Source: Periweissella cryptocerci
GTDB lineage: Bacteria; Bacillota; Bacilli; Lactobacillales; Lactobacillaceae
DNA: 64,000 nt
NCBI RefSeq assembly: GCF_004358325.1
Contig: NZ_CP037940.1
Coordinates: 2,418,001 to 2,482,000, forward strand
Direction of reading: 5' to 3'
The position numbers and the translations under genes are program-made. Positions 45,293 to 55,196 of this stretch are shown one piece after another. The notes under the pieces are model-generated. The model ran no database searches, was not told the DNA's origin, and saw only the letters and a program-made list of their open reading frames with translations. Positions within the stretch are counted from its first letter, which is position 1. Each line of letters opens with the position of its first letter.

Positions 45293-46087
45293 ATGATTAG
45301 GACTGAAAAAAATATTGCCTATGGACCACTTGACCAACAAACATTAGATGTCTACGTGCCAGATAAACCAAATGGTGCAGCAATCTTGGATTTGCACGGT
45401 GGTGGCTGGTGGCAAGGCGATAAGGCAAAAGAAGCCAAAATTGCGACAATTTTAGCTGATGCTGGCTATCTCGTAGTAGCCGCTAATTATCGTTTAGCGA
45501 CTGCAACCGAAAATCATTATCCAACTCAAGTTGATGACGTCAAACTAGCAAATGAGTGGCTGATTAGTAGTGCTTACGATTTTGATCGTAAGCGCCTTGG
45601 GTACTTTGGCGGCTCAACGGGTGGTAATTTAGCTACTGAGTTAGGCTTAGCTACTGGGCGGCCATTTGTCTCTTGGTCAGGTTTGTTAGATTTAGCGGGT
45701 TTTTATAATACTCACCTTGAATTGGTACCAAAACAACTTGTAATTGGTAAGTCGGTTCCGAGTGACCAAATCGATCAAGATGGAGCGAATGATGCGTATT
45801 ACAAGTGGATAATCATTAATTTACTCGGGGACCAAGTGAGCCCCGAAAAATTAGTTGCGGCGACATTGTATCAACGGATTAGTAAGCAGTCTGGACCTGG
45901 ATTGTTAGCTAATTCAATGCATGAAATTGTGCCAGCTTATGAGCATCAAAAAGTAGCACAACTATTGCAGGAAGCTGATGTTCCAGTTGAAACAATTTTG
46001 TTAGCAGGGAATCGCCATGCTGAAGCATATCAAGAAGATGCGTTACCAGCGACCTTAGCATTTTTGAAACGGTATTTGCTGGCGTAA
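45293..46087 (+). CDS. Alpha/beta hydrolase (esterase/lipase-like)
   Basis: 264 residues, cytosolic. Oxyanion-hole motif LDLHGGGWWQGD (about residue 33), nucleophile elbow FGGSTGGN (about 104, GxSxG), and a C-terminal His in AGNRHAEAY (about 242) give a plausible catalytic set of the BD-FAE/carboxylesterase type. GGGGGG upstream of the ATG. Terminator at 46124. Substrate unknown. Confidence 0.85.
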   Translation: MIRTEKNIAYGPLDQQTLDVYVPDKPNGAAILDLHGGGWWQGDKAKEAKIATILADAGYLVVAANYRLATATENHYPTQVDDVKLANEWLISSAYDFDRKRLGYFGGSTGGNLATELGLATGRPFVSWSGLLDLAGFYNTHLELVPKQLVIGKSVPSDQIDQDGANDAYYKWIIINLLGDQVSPEKLVAATLYQRISKQSGPGLLANSMHEIVPAYEHQKVAQLLQEADVPVETILLAGNRHAEAYQEDALPATLAFLKRYLLA

Positions 46088-46123
46088 GAGATTGAAACTA
46101 GTTTTAAAATTTTAAATATTGGA

Positions 46124-46158
46124 GCGACCATCTTTCAAAACGAAGGGTGGTCGTTTTT
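46124..46158 (+). terminator. Terminator after the hydrolase gene
   Basis: GCGACCATC/GGTGGTCG stem followed by TTTTTG. Confidence 0.8.
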
Positions 46159-46276
46159 GTGCGGTCTGGATTGGTAAATTTAGGAAAAATTCAGACATCT
46201 TGGATGATTTCTTTTCCATAATGGGGCGTTAATTTAGTATAATGAGAAATAATTAATGAAAACGAGGAATCAATCA

Positions 46277-46549
46277 ATGAAACGAGCCGTAGTTACAGTT
46301 GTCGGAAAAGACCGGAGTGGTATTATCGCAGAAGTTGCCACTGCTTTAGCGAACCACCAAGTTAATATTTTGGATTTGAGCCAAACGATTATGGATGATG
46401 TTTTCACGATGAGCATGTTGGTAGACGTCACGGCTGTGGATGAACATTTTGATGATTTACAAGATGATTTGAACGAATTAGCCGGTGCACTTGGTGTTAC
46501 CATTCACACGCAACGCGAAGAATTATTTGACGCGATTTCAAAAATTTAA
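46277..46549 (+). CDS. ACT domain-containing protein (UPF0237)
   Basis: 90 residues, a single ACT domain (MKRAVVTVVGKDRSGIIAEVATALANHQVNILDLSQTIMDDVFTMSMLVDV), expected to bind an amino acid. Start chosen at the second ATG because GAGGAA lies upstream. Sits 15 nt before the UPF0210 gene; the pair is conserved in Firmicutes and probably forms a functional unit of unknown role. Confidence 0.9.
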   Translation: MKRAVVTVVGKDRSGIIAEVATALANHQVNILDLSQTIMDDVFTMSMLVDVTAVDEHFDDLQDDLNELAGALGVTIHTQREELFDAISKI

Positions 46550-46564
46550 GGCGGGATAAGATAA

Positions 46565-47908
46565 ATGGACATATCACATATTCAAGAAACAATTGCCATG
46601 GTAGCCGAAGAACATTTTGATATTCGGACAATCACGATGGGAATTTCACTATTAGACTGTATTGATGCGGACCCTGATCAAGCCGCACAAAATATTTACG
46701 ATAAAATTACGACCAAAGGTAAGAATTTGGTCGCAGTCGCTGAACAAATCGAACGTGAATACGGCGTACCTATCACGAACAAGCGGGTAACGGTAACGCC
46801 AATCGCCTTGGTTGCCGGTAAGACAGCAGCCAAAGACATGATTAAGTATGCCAAAGCAATGGACGCTGCTGCCAAAAAAATCGGGATTGATTACATCGGT
46901 GGCTATTCAGCTTTAGTCCAAAAAGGCTTCAGCAATGGCGATTTAGCACTGATTAATTCATTACCCCAAGTATTAACGGAAACCGATATCGTCTGTGCCT
47001 CAATCAACGTAGGCTCAAGCAAAGCCGGCATCAACTTAGATGCCATCAAGTTGATGGGTGAAAAAGTTTACGAAATGGGTCAAATTAACGAAGTTGCTAA
47101 TTCAAAATTAGTCATTTTTGCCAATGCGGTTGAAGATAATCCATTCATGGCTGGTGGATTCCACGGTGTCTCTGAAGGCGACGTGGTAATTAATGTCGGT
47201 GTTAGTGGACCCGGTGTGGTGAAACGGGCGCTGGAAGAAGTTAGGGGCCAACCAATTGATGTCGTTGCTGAAACGGTCAAGCGCACAACGTTCAAGATTA
47301 CGCGTATCGGCCAAATGGTTGGTTCATTAGCCGCTGATCGGCTCGATGCTGAATTTGGGATCGTTGACTTATCATTGGCACCAACACCAGCGCGTGGTGA
47401 TTCAGTCGCTGAAGTGCTCGAAGAAATTGGCCTCGAACAAGTCGGTGCTCACGGCACAACCGCGGCATTAATGCTCTTAAACGACGCCGTTAAGAAGGGT
47501 GGCGTGATGGCTTCACAACGTGTTGGGGGCTTGTCAGGAGCGTTTATTCCAGTATCAGAAGATGCGGGGATGATTGATGCCGTCGTTGCCGGCACACTAT
47601 CGCTTGCTAAACTAGAAGCAATGACTTCAGTGTGTTCAGTCGGCTTAGACATGGTCGCAATTCCCGGTGACACGCCAGCCACAACAATCAGTGCAATGAT
47701 TGCCGATGAAGCAGCCATTGGTGTACAAAATAATAAGACAACGGCCGTTCGCCTATTGCCTGCTAAGGGTAAGGGCATCGGCGACACGATTGAATACGGT
47801 GGCCTCTTTGGGAGTGCACCTGTCATGGAAGTAATTGATAAGTCATCCGCTGACTTTATTAATCGTGGTGGCCATATTCCGGCACCAATTCATTCGTTTA
47901 AGAACTAA
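46565..47908 (+). CDS. UPF0210 (DUF711) family protein, PFL-like
   Basis: 447 residues, cytosolic, function unknown. Typical family features: N-terminal [16 protein letters not shown], a Gly-rich core ([43 protein letters not shown]), and C-terminal [38 protein letters not shown]. The fold is related to pyruvate-formate-lyase-like barrels, but no glycyl-radical motif is seen. Paired with the ACT-domain gene. Confidence 0.92.
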   Translation: MDISHIQETIAMVAEEHFDIRTITMGISLLDCIDADPDQAAQNIYDKITTKGKNLVAVAEQIEREYGVPITNKRVTVTPIALVAGKTAAKDMIKYAKAMDAAAKKIGIDYIGGYSALVQKGFSNGDLALINSLPQVLTETDIVCASINVGSSKAGINLDAIKLMGEKVYEMGQINEVANSKLVIFANAVEDNPFMAGGFHGVSEGDVVINVGVSGPGVVKRALEEVRGQPIDVVAETVKRTTFKITRIGQMVGSLAADRLDAEFGIVDLSLAPTPARGDSVAEVLEEIGLEQVGAHGTTAALMLLNDAVKKGGVMASQRVGGLSGAFIPVSEDAGMIDAVVAGTLSLAKLEAMTSVCSVGLDMVAIPGDTPATTISAMIADEAAIGVQNNKTTAVRLLPAKGKGIGDTIEYGGLFGSAPVMEVIDKSSADFINRGGHIPAPIHSFKN

Positions 47909-47920
47909 AATAATTGTGAG

Positions 47921-47951
47921 AGACTCGACATTTAGGTGTTGGGTCTTTTTT
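47921..47951 (+). terminator. Terminator after UPF0210 gene
   Basis: AGACTCGACA/TGTTGGGTCT stem followed by TTTTTT. Confidence 0.8.
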
Positions 47952-48032
47952 GCTACTAGTGGCTAAATGTGATGAATGCAAGAAATTTGTGTAAAACTTG
48001 TGATAATAATCACGAGGAATAACAAAAAATGA

Positions 48033-48038
48033 TATAAT
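48033..48038 (+). promoter_or_regulatory. Likely -10 of the cas operon promoter
   Basis: TGATATAAT forms an extended -10 (TG-N-TATAAT) about 33 nt before the cas9 ATG. No clear -35 was found. Confidence 0.55.
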
Positions 48039-48070
48039 GAATTCGAATATACTTATAAGGAGATCATCAT

Positions 48071-51000
48071 ATGAAAAAGACAGAATACAGCGTTGGTTTA
48101 GACATTGGTACCGGATCAGTCGGATGGGCTGTAATTGGAGATGATTATAAATTAATTAGCGCAAAAGGTAAAAATTTAATTGGAGTTCGGCTATTTGAAG
48201 GTGCTGAAACGGCCGAAGAACGACGTGGATATCGAACAACTCGGCGACGGTTATCTCGCCGCCATTGGCGATTAAACTTATTGAATGAATTTTTTTCATC
48301 TGAGCTTCAGTTGGTTGATAATAATTTCTTAGCGCGATTAAAATATAGTTGGGTGCATCCTGATGATACCAATAATCCCCATTTTGGTGCGGGTATTTTT
48401 GCAGACCAAATCAAAGAAAAAGAATTTTATAGCAAATATCCAACAATTTATCACTTACGTCATGAATTGATGATAGATACAAAACAACATGATTTACGTG
48501 AAATATATTTAGCAATTCATCACATTGTTAAGTATCGCGGTCATTTTTTGAACGCAGCAAATCAAATGAGTGCCAAAAATTCATTCAATGTTACGGCTTT
48601 TATTCATGCGATGGAAGAATATAATGCTGATACGGAAAATATATTTGCAACAATAATTAATCCCGAAAAATTTTCGCTAGCATTAACAAATCATAATGCG
48701 CGTAATAAAACTGTTCGAGTTGAAGACGCAATGCAGTTTATTGAAGGTGACAAGTTAGCACTCAAGGCAATGAAGGCAGTGCTAACAGGATTAGTTGGTA
48801 ACGTTGCAAATATTGAAACAATTTTTTCTATTCCAGACTTGGATAAGGATGAAAAAAAGTTATTCAAGTTGAATTTCGATGTGGAAGATCGGGATACTTT
48901 ACTAGAACTAATTCGAGAAAAATTGTCGGTTGAACAGGCTGAAATGTTAGATGCAATTATTGAAGCCTATGAAGGTATAACCTTGAAAATGATTTTAGGA
49001 GAGCATACTTCAATTAGTGCATCAATGATTGAAAAGTATAAAGCTCACCATGAGGATTGGGAATTTATTAAAGCAAATATCCGTAATCGGGAAAATAAAG
49101 ATGAAATTAATACAGCATATAAAGCCGTTTTGAGTGTCGATGAAAATCTGCATAAGGACGGCCTTAAGGTATTCAAAAAATTAATAAGCGCTGCTGAAAT
49201 TGTTGAAAACGATAAGGCTGATTTGTTAAATAAAATTGAAAATGATGAATTTTTGCCACGACAACGGACAAAGCAAAATGGAATATTACCTCATCAATTA
49301 CATTTAGCGGAACTTGAAGCAATTATTGAAAAACAAAAAAAGTATTATCCATTTTTGGCAGAAGAATACACGCAAGAGGGGAAAACACAAACAAAATTAG
49401 CAGGATTACTTAAATTTCGGGTTCCGTATTACGTAGGTCCGCTAGTTGAAGCTGATAAAGTTGCTGGCGATGGTACAAATCACTGGTTGATTCGTAAAAG
49501 CAACGCTTCTCAAAATATTACACCTTGGAACTTTGCTGATATTGTTGATAAGGACGCAAGTGGTGAAGCGTTCATTTCACGTTTAACAGGTACGGATACT
49601 TATTTGATTGGTGAACCAACATTACCTGAAAAAAGCCTGTTATATCAGGACTATAATGTACTTCAAGAATTAAATAATGTGCGTGATGAAAATCATCGGC
49701 GACTGGACGTTAGAACTAAACAAGCAATCTTCGAGAAAGTTTTTAAAATTCACAATAAAATATCAGCACAAGTTGTTGAAGAATTTATCTTGAGTCAGAC
49801 TGGAAAGAAATTTGAGATTAATGGTTTAGCGGATACAAAATCAAATACATTTAATAATCAACTCTCAACTTATAATTTTTTTGTTAGTGTTCTTGGACGT
49901 GAAAAAGTCGAAACACTCTCACCACAATTACTTGAAGAATTGGTTATGGTGCAAACTGTTTTTGAGGATCGAGAAATTAGATTACGCCGTTTGGCACAAC
50001 CACAATTCGCTGTATTTAGTGCCGATGAGAAAGAAAAATTGGCAGCAAAACATTACACCGGTTGGGGGCGTTTATCCCAAAAATTGCTAACTTCTAAATT
50101 TATTGAAATTAATTTAGAGACAGCCGGTGACGTAGTTCCACAAAAACATAGTATTTTTGAACTGTTATACCATACTGATCAAAATTTAATGGAGATTTTG
50201 AATAATGGTGATTACGGTGTTCAAGATTGGCTTAATGAACAAAATAGTGTACAAGAAGAGAACGCTATTAAAGAACAAATTGAAGCACTTGCGGGGCCTA
50301 AGAATATTAAACGAGGTATCACGCAAGTATTCCGTATTCTAGAAGATTTGCGTAAAGTTCTTGGTGGCAATCCAGAAAAAGTTTATATTGAGTTCGCGCG
50401 TGAACCTCAAAATACAGGAATAACTAACTCCCGTTTACGGCGAGTTCAGGATTTATATAGTAGTGCATCACTGAATGAAACGTTTAAAGACTTAGCAGCT
50501 AGTTTAGCGGAACAAACAAAAGAATCAATTCAGGATGACCGCTTATATTTATATTATCTCCAAGAAGGTAAAGATATGTATACGGGTGAACCGATTGAGT
50601 TGGAGCACTTGTCTGAATGGTATGATATCGATCACATCATTCCACAAGCATTTACCAAGGACAATTCATTAGATAATCGAGTGTTGGTAAATCGGGGCAC
50701 AAACGCGCGGAAAGCTGATTCACCCACTTACACGGATGACATTATTACAAAACGTAAATCTTGGTGGAAATCTTTGTTGGAACTTGAGTTAATCAGTAAA
50801 AGTAAGTATGAACGTCTAACAAATCGAAAAGGTGATTTTTCAGAGGCACAAACTAGCCGGTTTATTGCACGACAACTAGTCGAAACGCGGCAGATTATTA
50901 AAAATGTGGCCAATTTGATTGATGTTAACTATGCTGCTGAGGGTAAACATATCACTACCGCGGTTAAGGCATCATTAACGGCAGAAATGCGACGCTATAT

Positions 51001-52132
51001 TGCGTGGCCTAAAAATCGTGATATTAATGATTATCATCACGCACATGATGCATTGTTGATGGCAACTGTTGGTAAGTATATTGATCGCCGTGGTTTCTTT
51101 AGTAAAGGACGGGTTAGTGACGCAGCAGGTAACAGTTATTATCGGTACACTAAGGATTGGATGAAAAAAGTCCGTAGTGGCGCCAAAGATGATAGTGTTC
51201 GAATTCAACCATATGGATTTATTGTAGGATCGATGAATTCTAAGGATATTCAACAACAAGTTAATCAAGATACTGGTGAAATTGTCTGGAGTGACGCTAG
51301 TCGAGAATATATTTGGAAAGTTATGGATTATTCGAAAATTTTGGTAACAAAGCGGAGCAGTGATCAAACTGGACAATTATATAATGAATCACGTTATCAA
51401 AGTAAGTTGCATGATGTTAAATCGAAGGGGAAATTTGCTTTTGACAAACATAAGAGTGTGGACCTATATGGTGGTTTTGATTCGGCTAAGCCAGCATATG
51501 CAGCATTAGTGTTTACTAAGAAAAAATATCGATTGGTGAATGTTCTACGGGAGTGGGTTGAAAATGCACGCGGGAATGACGAATTTTTAATTAACAAAAT
51601 TCGTGAAATGTACCCAGATGCTAAACTAGTCCTTAATCACATTCCTTATGGACAGGTATTGGTTAAAGATGGAGCTTTAGTGACTGTGTCATCGGCAACT
51701 GAATTACACAATTTTCAACAATTATATTTGTCTCGTGAAGAGTATAAAAAAATTAGTCAATTATTAAAGGCACAACATGAAAAAATGGGCGATAATGACA
51801 ATTTTTTAGAAGCGTTTGATTTAATCATGACGCATGCTAAAAAATATTATCCATTACATCAAAACGCTTTAACCAAGGTTGAGATGAAGCGTGCTGATTT
51901 TGAAACGTTATCATTTGAAGATAAACAGCAGACATTGAGTCGAATTTTATTAGCTCTGCATGCAAATCCTTCAAACACGGATTTAAAAAAAATAAAGGCG
52001 TCAGGTGAGTTTGGACGTTTGAAAAATACTGGTGTGTTAAATGAACATGATTTATTTGTATATCAGTCAGCAACGGGACTATTTGAACAAAAATATACAG
52101 TTGAAGAGTTAGCGAAACGGGCAAATCTTTAG
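48071..52132 (+). CDS. cas9: CRISPR-associated endonuclease Cas9 (type II-A)
   Basis: RNA-guided double-strand DNA nuclease. It is 1353 residues. RuvC-I YSVGLDIGTGSVGWAV (Asp11), Arg-rich bridge helix ERRGYRTTRRRLSRRHWRLNLL (about 57), RuvC-II KVYIEFAREP (Glu774), HNH YDIDHIIPQAFTKDNSLDNRVL (His855, about 851-872), and RuvC-III YHHAHDALL (about 988-996) are all intact, so both nuclease sites should work. AAGGAG precedes the ATG. First gene of cas9-cas1-cas2-csn2. PAM and spacer targets cannot be told from the sequence. Confidence 0.97.
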   Translation: MKKTEYSVGLDIGTGSVGWAVIGDDYKLISAKGKNLIGVRLFEGAETAEERRGYRTTRRRLSRRHWRLNLLNEFFSSELQLVDNNFLARLKYSWVHPDDTNNPHFGAGIFADQIKEKEFYSKYPTIYHLRHELMIDTKQHDLREIYLAIHHIVKYRGHFLNAANQMSAKNSFNVTAFIHAMEEYNADTENIFATIINPEKFSLALTNHNARNKTVRVEDAMQFIEGDKLALKAMKAVLTGLVGNVANIETIFSIPDLDKDEKKLFKLNFDVEDRDTLLELIREKLSVEQAEMLDAIIEAYEGITLKMILGEHTSISASMIEKYKAHHEDWEFIKANIRNRENKDEINTAYKAVLSVDENLHKDGLKVFKKLISAAEIVENDKADLLNKIENDEFLPRQRTKQNGILPHQLHLAELEAIIEKQKKYYPFLAEEYTQEGKTQTKLAGLLKFRVPYYVGPLVEADKVAGDGTNHWLIRKSNASQNITPWNFADIVDKDASGEAFISRLTGTDTYLIGEPTLPEKSLLYQDYNVLQELNNVRDENHRRLDVRTKQAIFEKVFKIHNKISAQVVEEFILSQTGKKFEINGLADTKSNTFNNQLSTYNFFVSVLGREKVETLSPQLLEELVMVQTVFEDREIRLRRLAQPQFAVFSADEKEKLAAKHYTGWGRLSQKLLTSKFIEINLETAGDVVPQKHSIFELLYHTDQNLMEILNNGDYGVQDWLNEQNSVQEENAIKEQIEALAGPKNIKRGITQVFRILEDLRKVLGGNPEKVYIEFAREPQNTGITNSRLRRVQDLYSSASLNETFKDLAASLAEQTKESIQDDRLYLYYLQEGKDMYTGEPIELEHLSEWYDIDHIIPQAFTKDNSLDNRVLVNRGTNARKADSPTYTDDIITKRKSWWKSLLELELISKSKYERLTNRKGDFSEAQTSRFIARQLVETRQIIKNVANLIDVNYAAEGKHITTAVKASLTAEMRRYIAWPKNRDINDYHHAHDALLMATVGKYIDRRGFFSKGRVSDAAGNSYYRYTKDWMKKVRSGAKDDSVRIQPYGFIVGSMNSKDIQQQVNQDTGEIVWSDASREYIWKVMDYSKILVTKRSSDQTGQLYNESRYQSKLHDVKSKGKFAFDKHKSVDLYGGFDSAKPAYAALVFTKKKYRLVNVLREWVENARGNDEFLINKIREMYPDAKLVLNHIPYGQVLVKDGALVTVSSATELHNFQQLYLSREEYKKISQLLKAQHEKMGDNDNFLEAFDLIMTHAKKYYPLHQNALTKVEMKRADFETLSFEDKQQTLSRILLALHANPSNTDLKKIKASGEFGRLKNTGVLNEHDLFVYQSATGLFEQKYTVEELAKRANL

Positions 52133-52141
52133 ACACCAATA

Positions 52142-52176
52142 GGACGCACTCTGCAATTGAGTGCGTCTTATTTTTT
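52142..52176 (+). terminator. Terminator after cas9
   Basis: GGACGCACTC/GAGTGCGTC stem followed by TTATTTTTT. It would limit read-through into cas1, which may need its own promoter. Confidence 0.8.
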
Positions 52177-52193
52177 ATGTTACTAAATTTATG

Positions 52194-52315
52194 CAAAAAA
52201 AAAGGCCATAAGGCCATCTCCAAGGAGATAAATAAGCTCAGTCGAAACTTTGCTTTACTTCAATACTGTATGTCAGATCAATGACATTGAACCGATGTGG
52301 TATGACTAGTACCAC
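52194..52315 (-). ncRNA. tracrRNA, antisense between cas9 and cas1
   Basis: On the minus strand an anti-repeat GGTTCAATGTCATTGATCTGACATACA (about 52292-52266) is complementary to the CRISPR repeat except for a few bases. After it come a short nexus-like hairpin (AGTTTCGACT), ATCTCC/GGAGAT, and GGCC-TTAT-GGCC with nine T as terminator. An extended -10 (TGTTATAAT, forward 52322-52327) gives a promoter. The 5' end may form an extra hairpin GTGGTA/TACCAC (52297-52315). The exact start is inferred. Confidence 0.85.
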
Positions 52316-52345
52316 AAATATATTATAACACACCGGAGGTGAAAA

Positions 52346-53215
52346 ATGAGTTGGCGATCGTTATTAATTACGCAACATTCAAAGTTAACGTATAAGATGA
52401 ATCATTTAGTCATTACAACACAGACAGATGTAATTCAAGTTCCGATTGATGATGTTAGGGTTGTAATTGTTGGAACAACTCGTGCTGCAGTAACTAGTTA
52501 TGCGGTGATGGAAATTATCAAGCATGATATTAAGTTAATTTTTACAAGTGAGAATGGTATGCCGATTGGGGAAATCAATCGGTACCATGGGCACACTAGT
52601 CGTAACATCAATATTTTAAAGCAATTTAAGTGGTCAGATATGCGCAAACAACAACTATGGCAACTAATGATACAAACAAAAATTACCGTTCAACAGCAAG
52701 TATTGGAAGAAACAAGTAATAATAGCGAGGCAATGGACAAGCTTGTCGATTCAGTTGAAGTGGGTGATGAAACAAATCGTGAAGCTGTTGCGGCAAGGCT
52801 ATATTTTCCGCGACTATTTGGTAAAAATTTTACTAGGCGGGATGATAAGCAAGTACAAAACGGGGCACTAAACTATGGATACGGTATTTTAATTGCGAAT
52901 TTAGCGCGCGAAATTTCAGAATTTGGATATTTAACAGAACTGGGAATACATCATGATAATGCAAATAATGAATTTAATTTGGCGAATGATTTGATGGAGC
53001 TATTCCGTCCGTTGGTAGATCGGATTGTTTATTTGCAGGATAAGGGAGAACTAACAAATGCAATGAAAGGTGATTTAATCAATGTTATCAATCTATCAGT
53101 CGGTTGGAATGGGAAAGAAACGCAAATTACTACCGTGATTACGGAAGTTGTGCGGACAAGTTTATTGTTTCTTGAGGAGAAATCAGAGCTACCTGAATGG
53201 CGGATTGAGATATGA
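52346..53215 (+). CDS. cas1: CRISPR-associated endonuclease Cas1 (type II)
   Basis: Spacer-integrating nuclease of the adaptation complex. It is 289 residues. Begins SWRSLLITQHSKLTYKMNHLVI, as type II Cas1 proteins do; metal-site residues lie in EVGDETNREAVAARLYFPRLFG (about 138) and in the later Glu/His/Asp region TELGIHHDNANNEFNLANDLMELFRPLVD (about 200). GGAGGTG precedes the ATG. It overlaps cas2 by 4 nt. Confidence 0.96.
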   Translation: MSWRSLLITQHSKLTYKMNHLVITTQTDVIQVPIDDVRVVIVGTTRAAVTSYAVMEIIKHDIKLIFTSENGMPIGEINRYHGHTSRNINILKQFKWSDMRKQQLWQLMIQTKITVQQQVLEETSNNSEAMDKLVDSVEVGDETNREAVAARLYFPRLFGKNFTRRDDKQVQNGALNYGYGILIANLAREISEFGYLTELGIHHDNANNEFNLANDLMELFRPLVDRIVYLQDKGELTNAMKGDLINVINLSVGWNGKETQITTVITEVVRTSLLFLEEKSELPEWRIEI

Positions 53216-53532
53216 GGTATCGAGTTATGCGATTAATGTTATTTTTTGATTTGCCTGTATTAACAAGTGAACAACGTCGGAACTATCGTCGTTTTCGCAA
53301 ACAATTAATTAATGAAGGCTTTTTGATGATTCAAGAAAGCGTTTATGTACGAGTAGCAATAAATCGAAAAAGTGCCGAATTTCTTGAAAAACGATTATTA
53401 GATGTAGTACCACCTGAGGGTATCGTGCAAACGTTAATAGTAACTGAAAAACAATATGCTTCAATGAATTTTCTGGTAGGAGCAAGTATTGACGATGTGA
53501 AAAATAACGATGACAAGGTAATTATCATATGA
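53212..53532 (+). CDS. cas2: CRISPR-associated protein Cas2
   Basis: Structural partner of Cas1 in spacer acquisition. It is 106 residues with a ferredoxin-like fold: MLFFDLPVLTSEQRRNYRRFRKQLINEGFLMIQESVYVRV. ATGA overlaps link it to cas1 upstream and csn2 downstream, a single coupled translational unit. Confidence 0.95.
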   Translation: MRYRVMRLMLFFDLPVLTSEQRRNYRRFRKQLINEGFLMIQESVYVRVAINRKSAEFLEKRLLDVVPPEGIVQTLIVTEKQYASMNFLVGASIDDVKNNDDKVIII

Positions 53533-54191
53533 AATATTTAGTAACTACGTTTCCGTATCAACCTGTTGAGATTGAAGGCTTGACCGTGTTAGGAATTAGT
53601 GACACACAGTTATACTGGCAAATATTAAATGGTTTGTTAGATCCAGAGAGTGAAAAGGTAATTGTTAGTATCAATGACAAGGTTGTAAAAAAAGAATACA
53701 GAGTACTAGGGGATATCGCCGGAATTTCAGAAGTATCAAGCCTATTTAAAAAACAAGCGATGAGTAAATTAACGGCTTATTTAGATGAGCATATTCAACA
53801 ACGAATGTTTGAAATAGATTGTGAAATAAAAACAATGCTGTGGCAAGTGATTTCGGAGAGTGATTTGCCCCTGGAAATCACCGATGGATGGGATGTTGGT
53901 AACGTCTTAAAAGCCCAGAATATCAACGTTTCTTCATTGGAAACGGGCTCTGGATATGATAAAATGGATAGTATAATAAACATTGCGAGTGAACTTAGCG
54001 ATACTAGTTTGCTTATTTTTTCAAATGTACATCTATACTTATCTCTCGAACAAATTGACTATTTGTTTGAGGACATTAAACAAAAAGAATTGTCGGTTCT
54101 CTTCCTTGAAAAAACAACATCTAAATTGAGACTAGCTCCCGAATTTGCAGATAATAATCACTTTATAGACGATGATTTTGTTCAGCTTTAA
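53529..54191 (+). CDS. csn2: CRISPR type II-A protein Csn2
   Basis: Ring-forming DNA-end-binding protein needed for spacer acquisition in type II-A systems. It is 220 residues, the common short Csn2 form. The segments QPVEIEGLTVLGISDTQLYWQILNGLL and IFSNVHLYLSLEQIDYLFEDIKQKELSVLFLE are characteristic. Presence of csn2 fixes the subtype as II-A. It overlaps cas2 by 4 nt and lies 87 bp before the first repeat. Confidence 0.92.
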   Translation: MKYLVTTFPYQPVEIEGLTVLGISDTQLYWQILNGLLDPESEKVIVSINDKVVKKEYRVLGDIAGISEVSSLFKKQAMSKLTAYLDEHIQQRMFEIDCEIKTMLWQVISESDLPLEITDGWDVGNVLKAQNINVSSLETGSGYDKMDSIINIASELSDTSLLIFSNVHLYLSLEQIDYLFEDIKQKELSVLFLEKTTSKLRLAPEFADNNHFIDDDFVQL

Positions 54192-54278
54192 GACTAAAAG
54201 TTCGAACAAAAGATGCAGAAAAAGGTGATAGCGTAAAAGTATGTTCGTTGGAATGTTATCAATACGAACGAGCTGTCT
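54192..54278 (+). promoter_or_regulatory. CRISPR leader
   Basis: 87-bp A/T-rich stretch between csn2 and the first repeat. It contains an inverted repeat GTTCGT (54243-54248)/ACGAAC (54264-54269) and ends in GAGCTGTCT next to repeat 1. Leader side is inferred because repeats here are perfect while those at the other end decay. Confidence 0.6.
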
Positions 54279-55086
54279 GCTTCAGATGTATGTCAGATCA
54301 ATGATGTTTGAACCAATTCTTAACGCAATTTGGGATTAACACAAGCTTCAGATGTATGTCAGATCAATGATGTTTGAACCACGCATCACAAATCAATGCG
54401 CACAACGCAAGCTTCAGATGTATGTCAGATCAATGATGTTTGAACCATGATTGTTGTGTAAGTTGTAACTGTGTTAGCTTCAGATGTATGTCAGATCAAT
54501 GATGTTTGAACCATAGCTGAAAGTGACCTTAAAGCTATTAGGGCTTCAGATGTATGTCAGATCAATGATGTTTGAACCACACCGACGCTAGCCACAACGC
54601 TAGTGTTAGCTTCAGATGTATGTCAGATCAATGATGTTTGAACCCCATTTGAGCAGCGCCAATCCCAATGGCTAGCTTCAGATGTATGTCAGATCAATGA
54701 TGTTTGAACCAAAGTTGGTGACTATGACGTTGCTAAAGCAGCTTCAGATGTATGTCAGATCAATGATGTTTGAACCGGTAAGTAGCGTCAATTAAATCGT
54801 CTGGTAGCTTCAGATGTATGTCAGATCAATGATGTTTGAACCTTGGTAGCTTGAGCGGTACACAGTCAGCTGGCTTCAGATGTATGTCAGATCAATGATG
54901 TTTGAACCAACGCTTCATAGCTACCACATTTACAGTGTGCTTCAGATCAATGATGTTTGAACCATTACGATCATCTTGGCGACCTAACGCATTGCTTCAG
55001 ATGTATGTCAGATCAATGATGTTTGAACCACTGCATTCGTAGCGCAATACGTCTCGGTAGCTTCAGATGTATGTCAGATCAATGAT
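54279..55086 (+). CRISPR. Type II-A CRISPR array: 13 repeats, 12 spacers
   Basis: 36-bp repeat beginning GCTTCAGATGTATGTCAG and ending ATCAATGATGTTTGAACC, with 30-bp spacers throughout. Repeats start at 54279, 54345, 54411, 54477, 54543, 54609, 54675, 54741, 54807, 54873, 54939, 54994 and 55060. The repeat at 54939-54963 is only 25 nt, missing 11 nt between two CAGAT motifs. The last repeat keeps about 27 nt and then diverges. The plus strand is the crRNA sense, since the repeat 5' half pairs with the tracrRNA segment next to its nexus. No spacer was seen to match this window. Confidence 0.97.
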
Positions 55087-55161
55087 TATTGATGATCGTC
55101 AAGATTGGGAACTTACGGATAGTGAGTTAAAAAAACGGAATGAAGAACGGTATATCGTGGC

Positions 55162-55196
55162 GCTTAGATGTGTATTAAATCAATGAGTTTTGAACC
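55162..55196 (+). repeat. Degenerate CRISPR repeat in the array trailer, copy 1
   Basis: 35 bp beginning GCTTAGATGTGTATTAAATC and ending TTTTGAACC, clearly derived from the array repeat with several substitutions and a deletion. It is separated from the last array repeat by about 75 bp of coding-like sequence. Confidence 0.75.

Noticed and set aside
52259..52292. Apparent lone CRISPR repeat between cas9 and cas1
   Set aside because: It is the tracrRNA anti-repeat read on the other strand; it is followed on the minus strand by nexus hairpins and a terminator.
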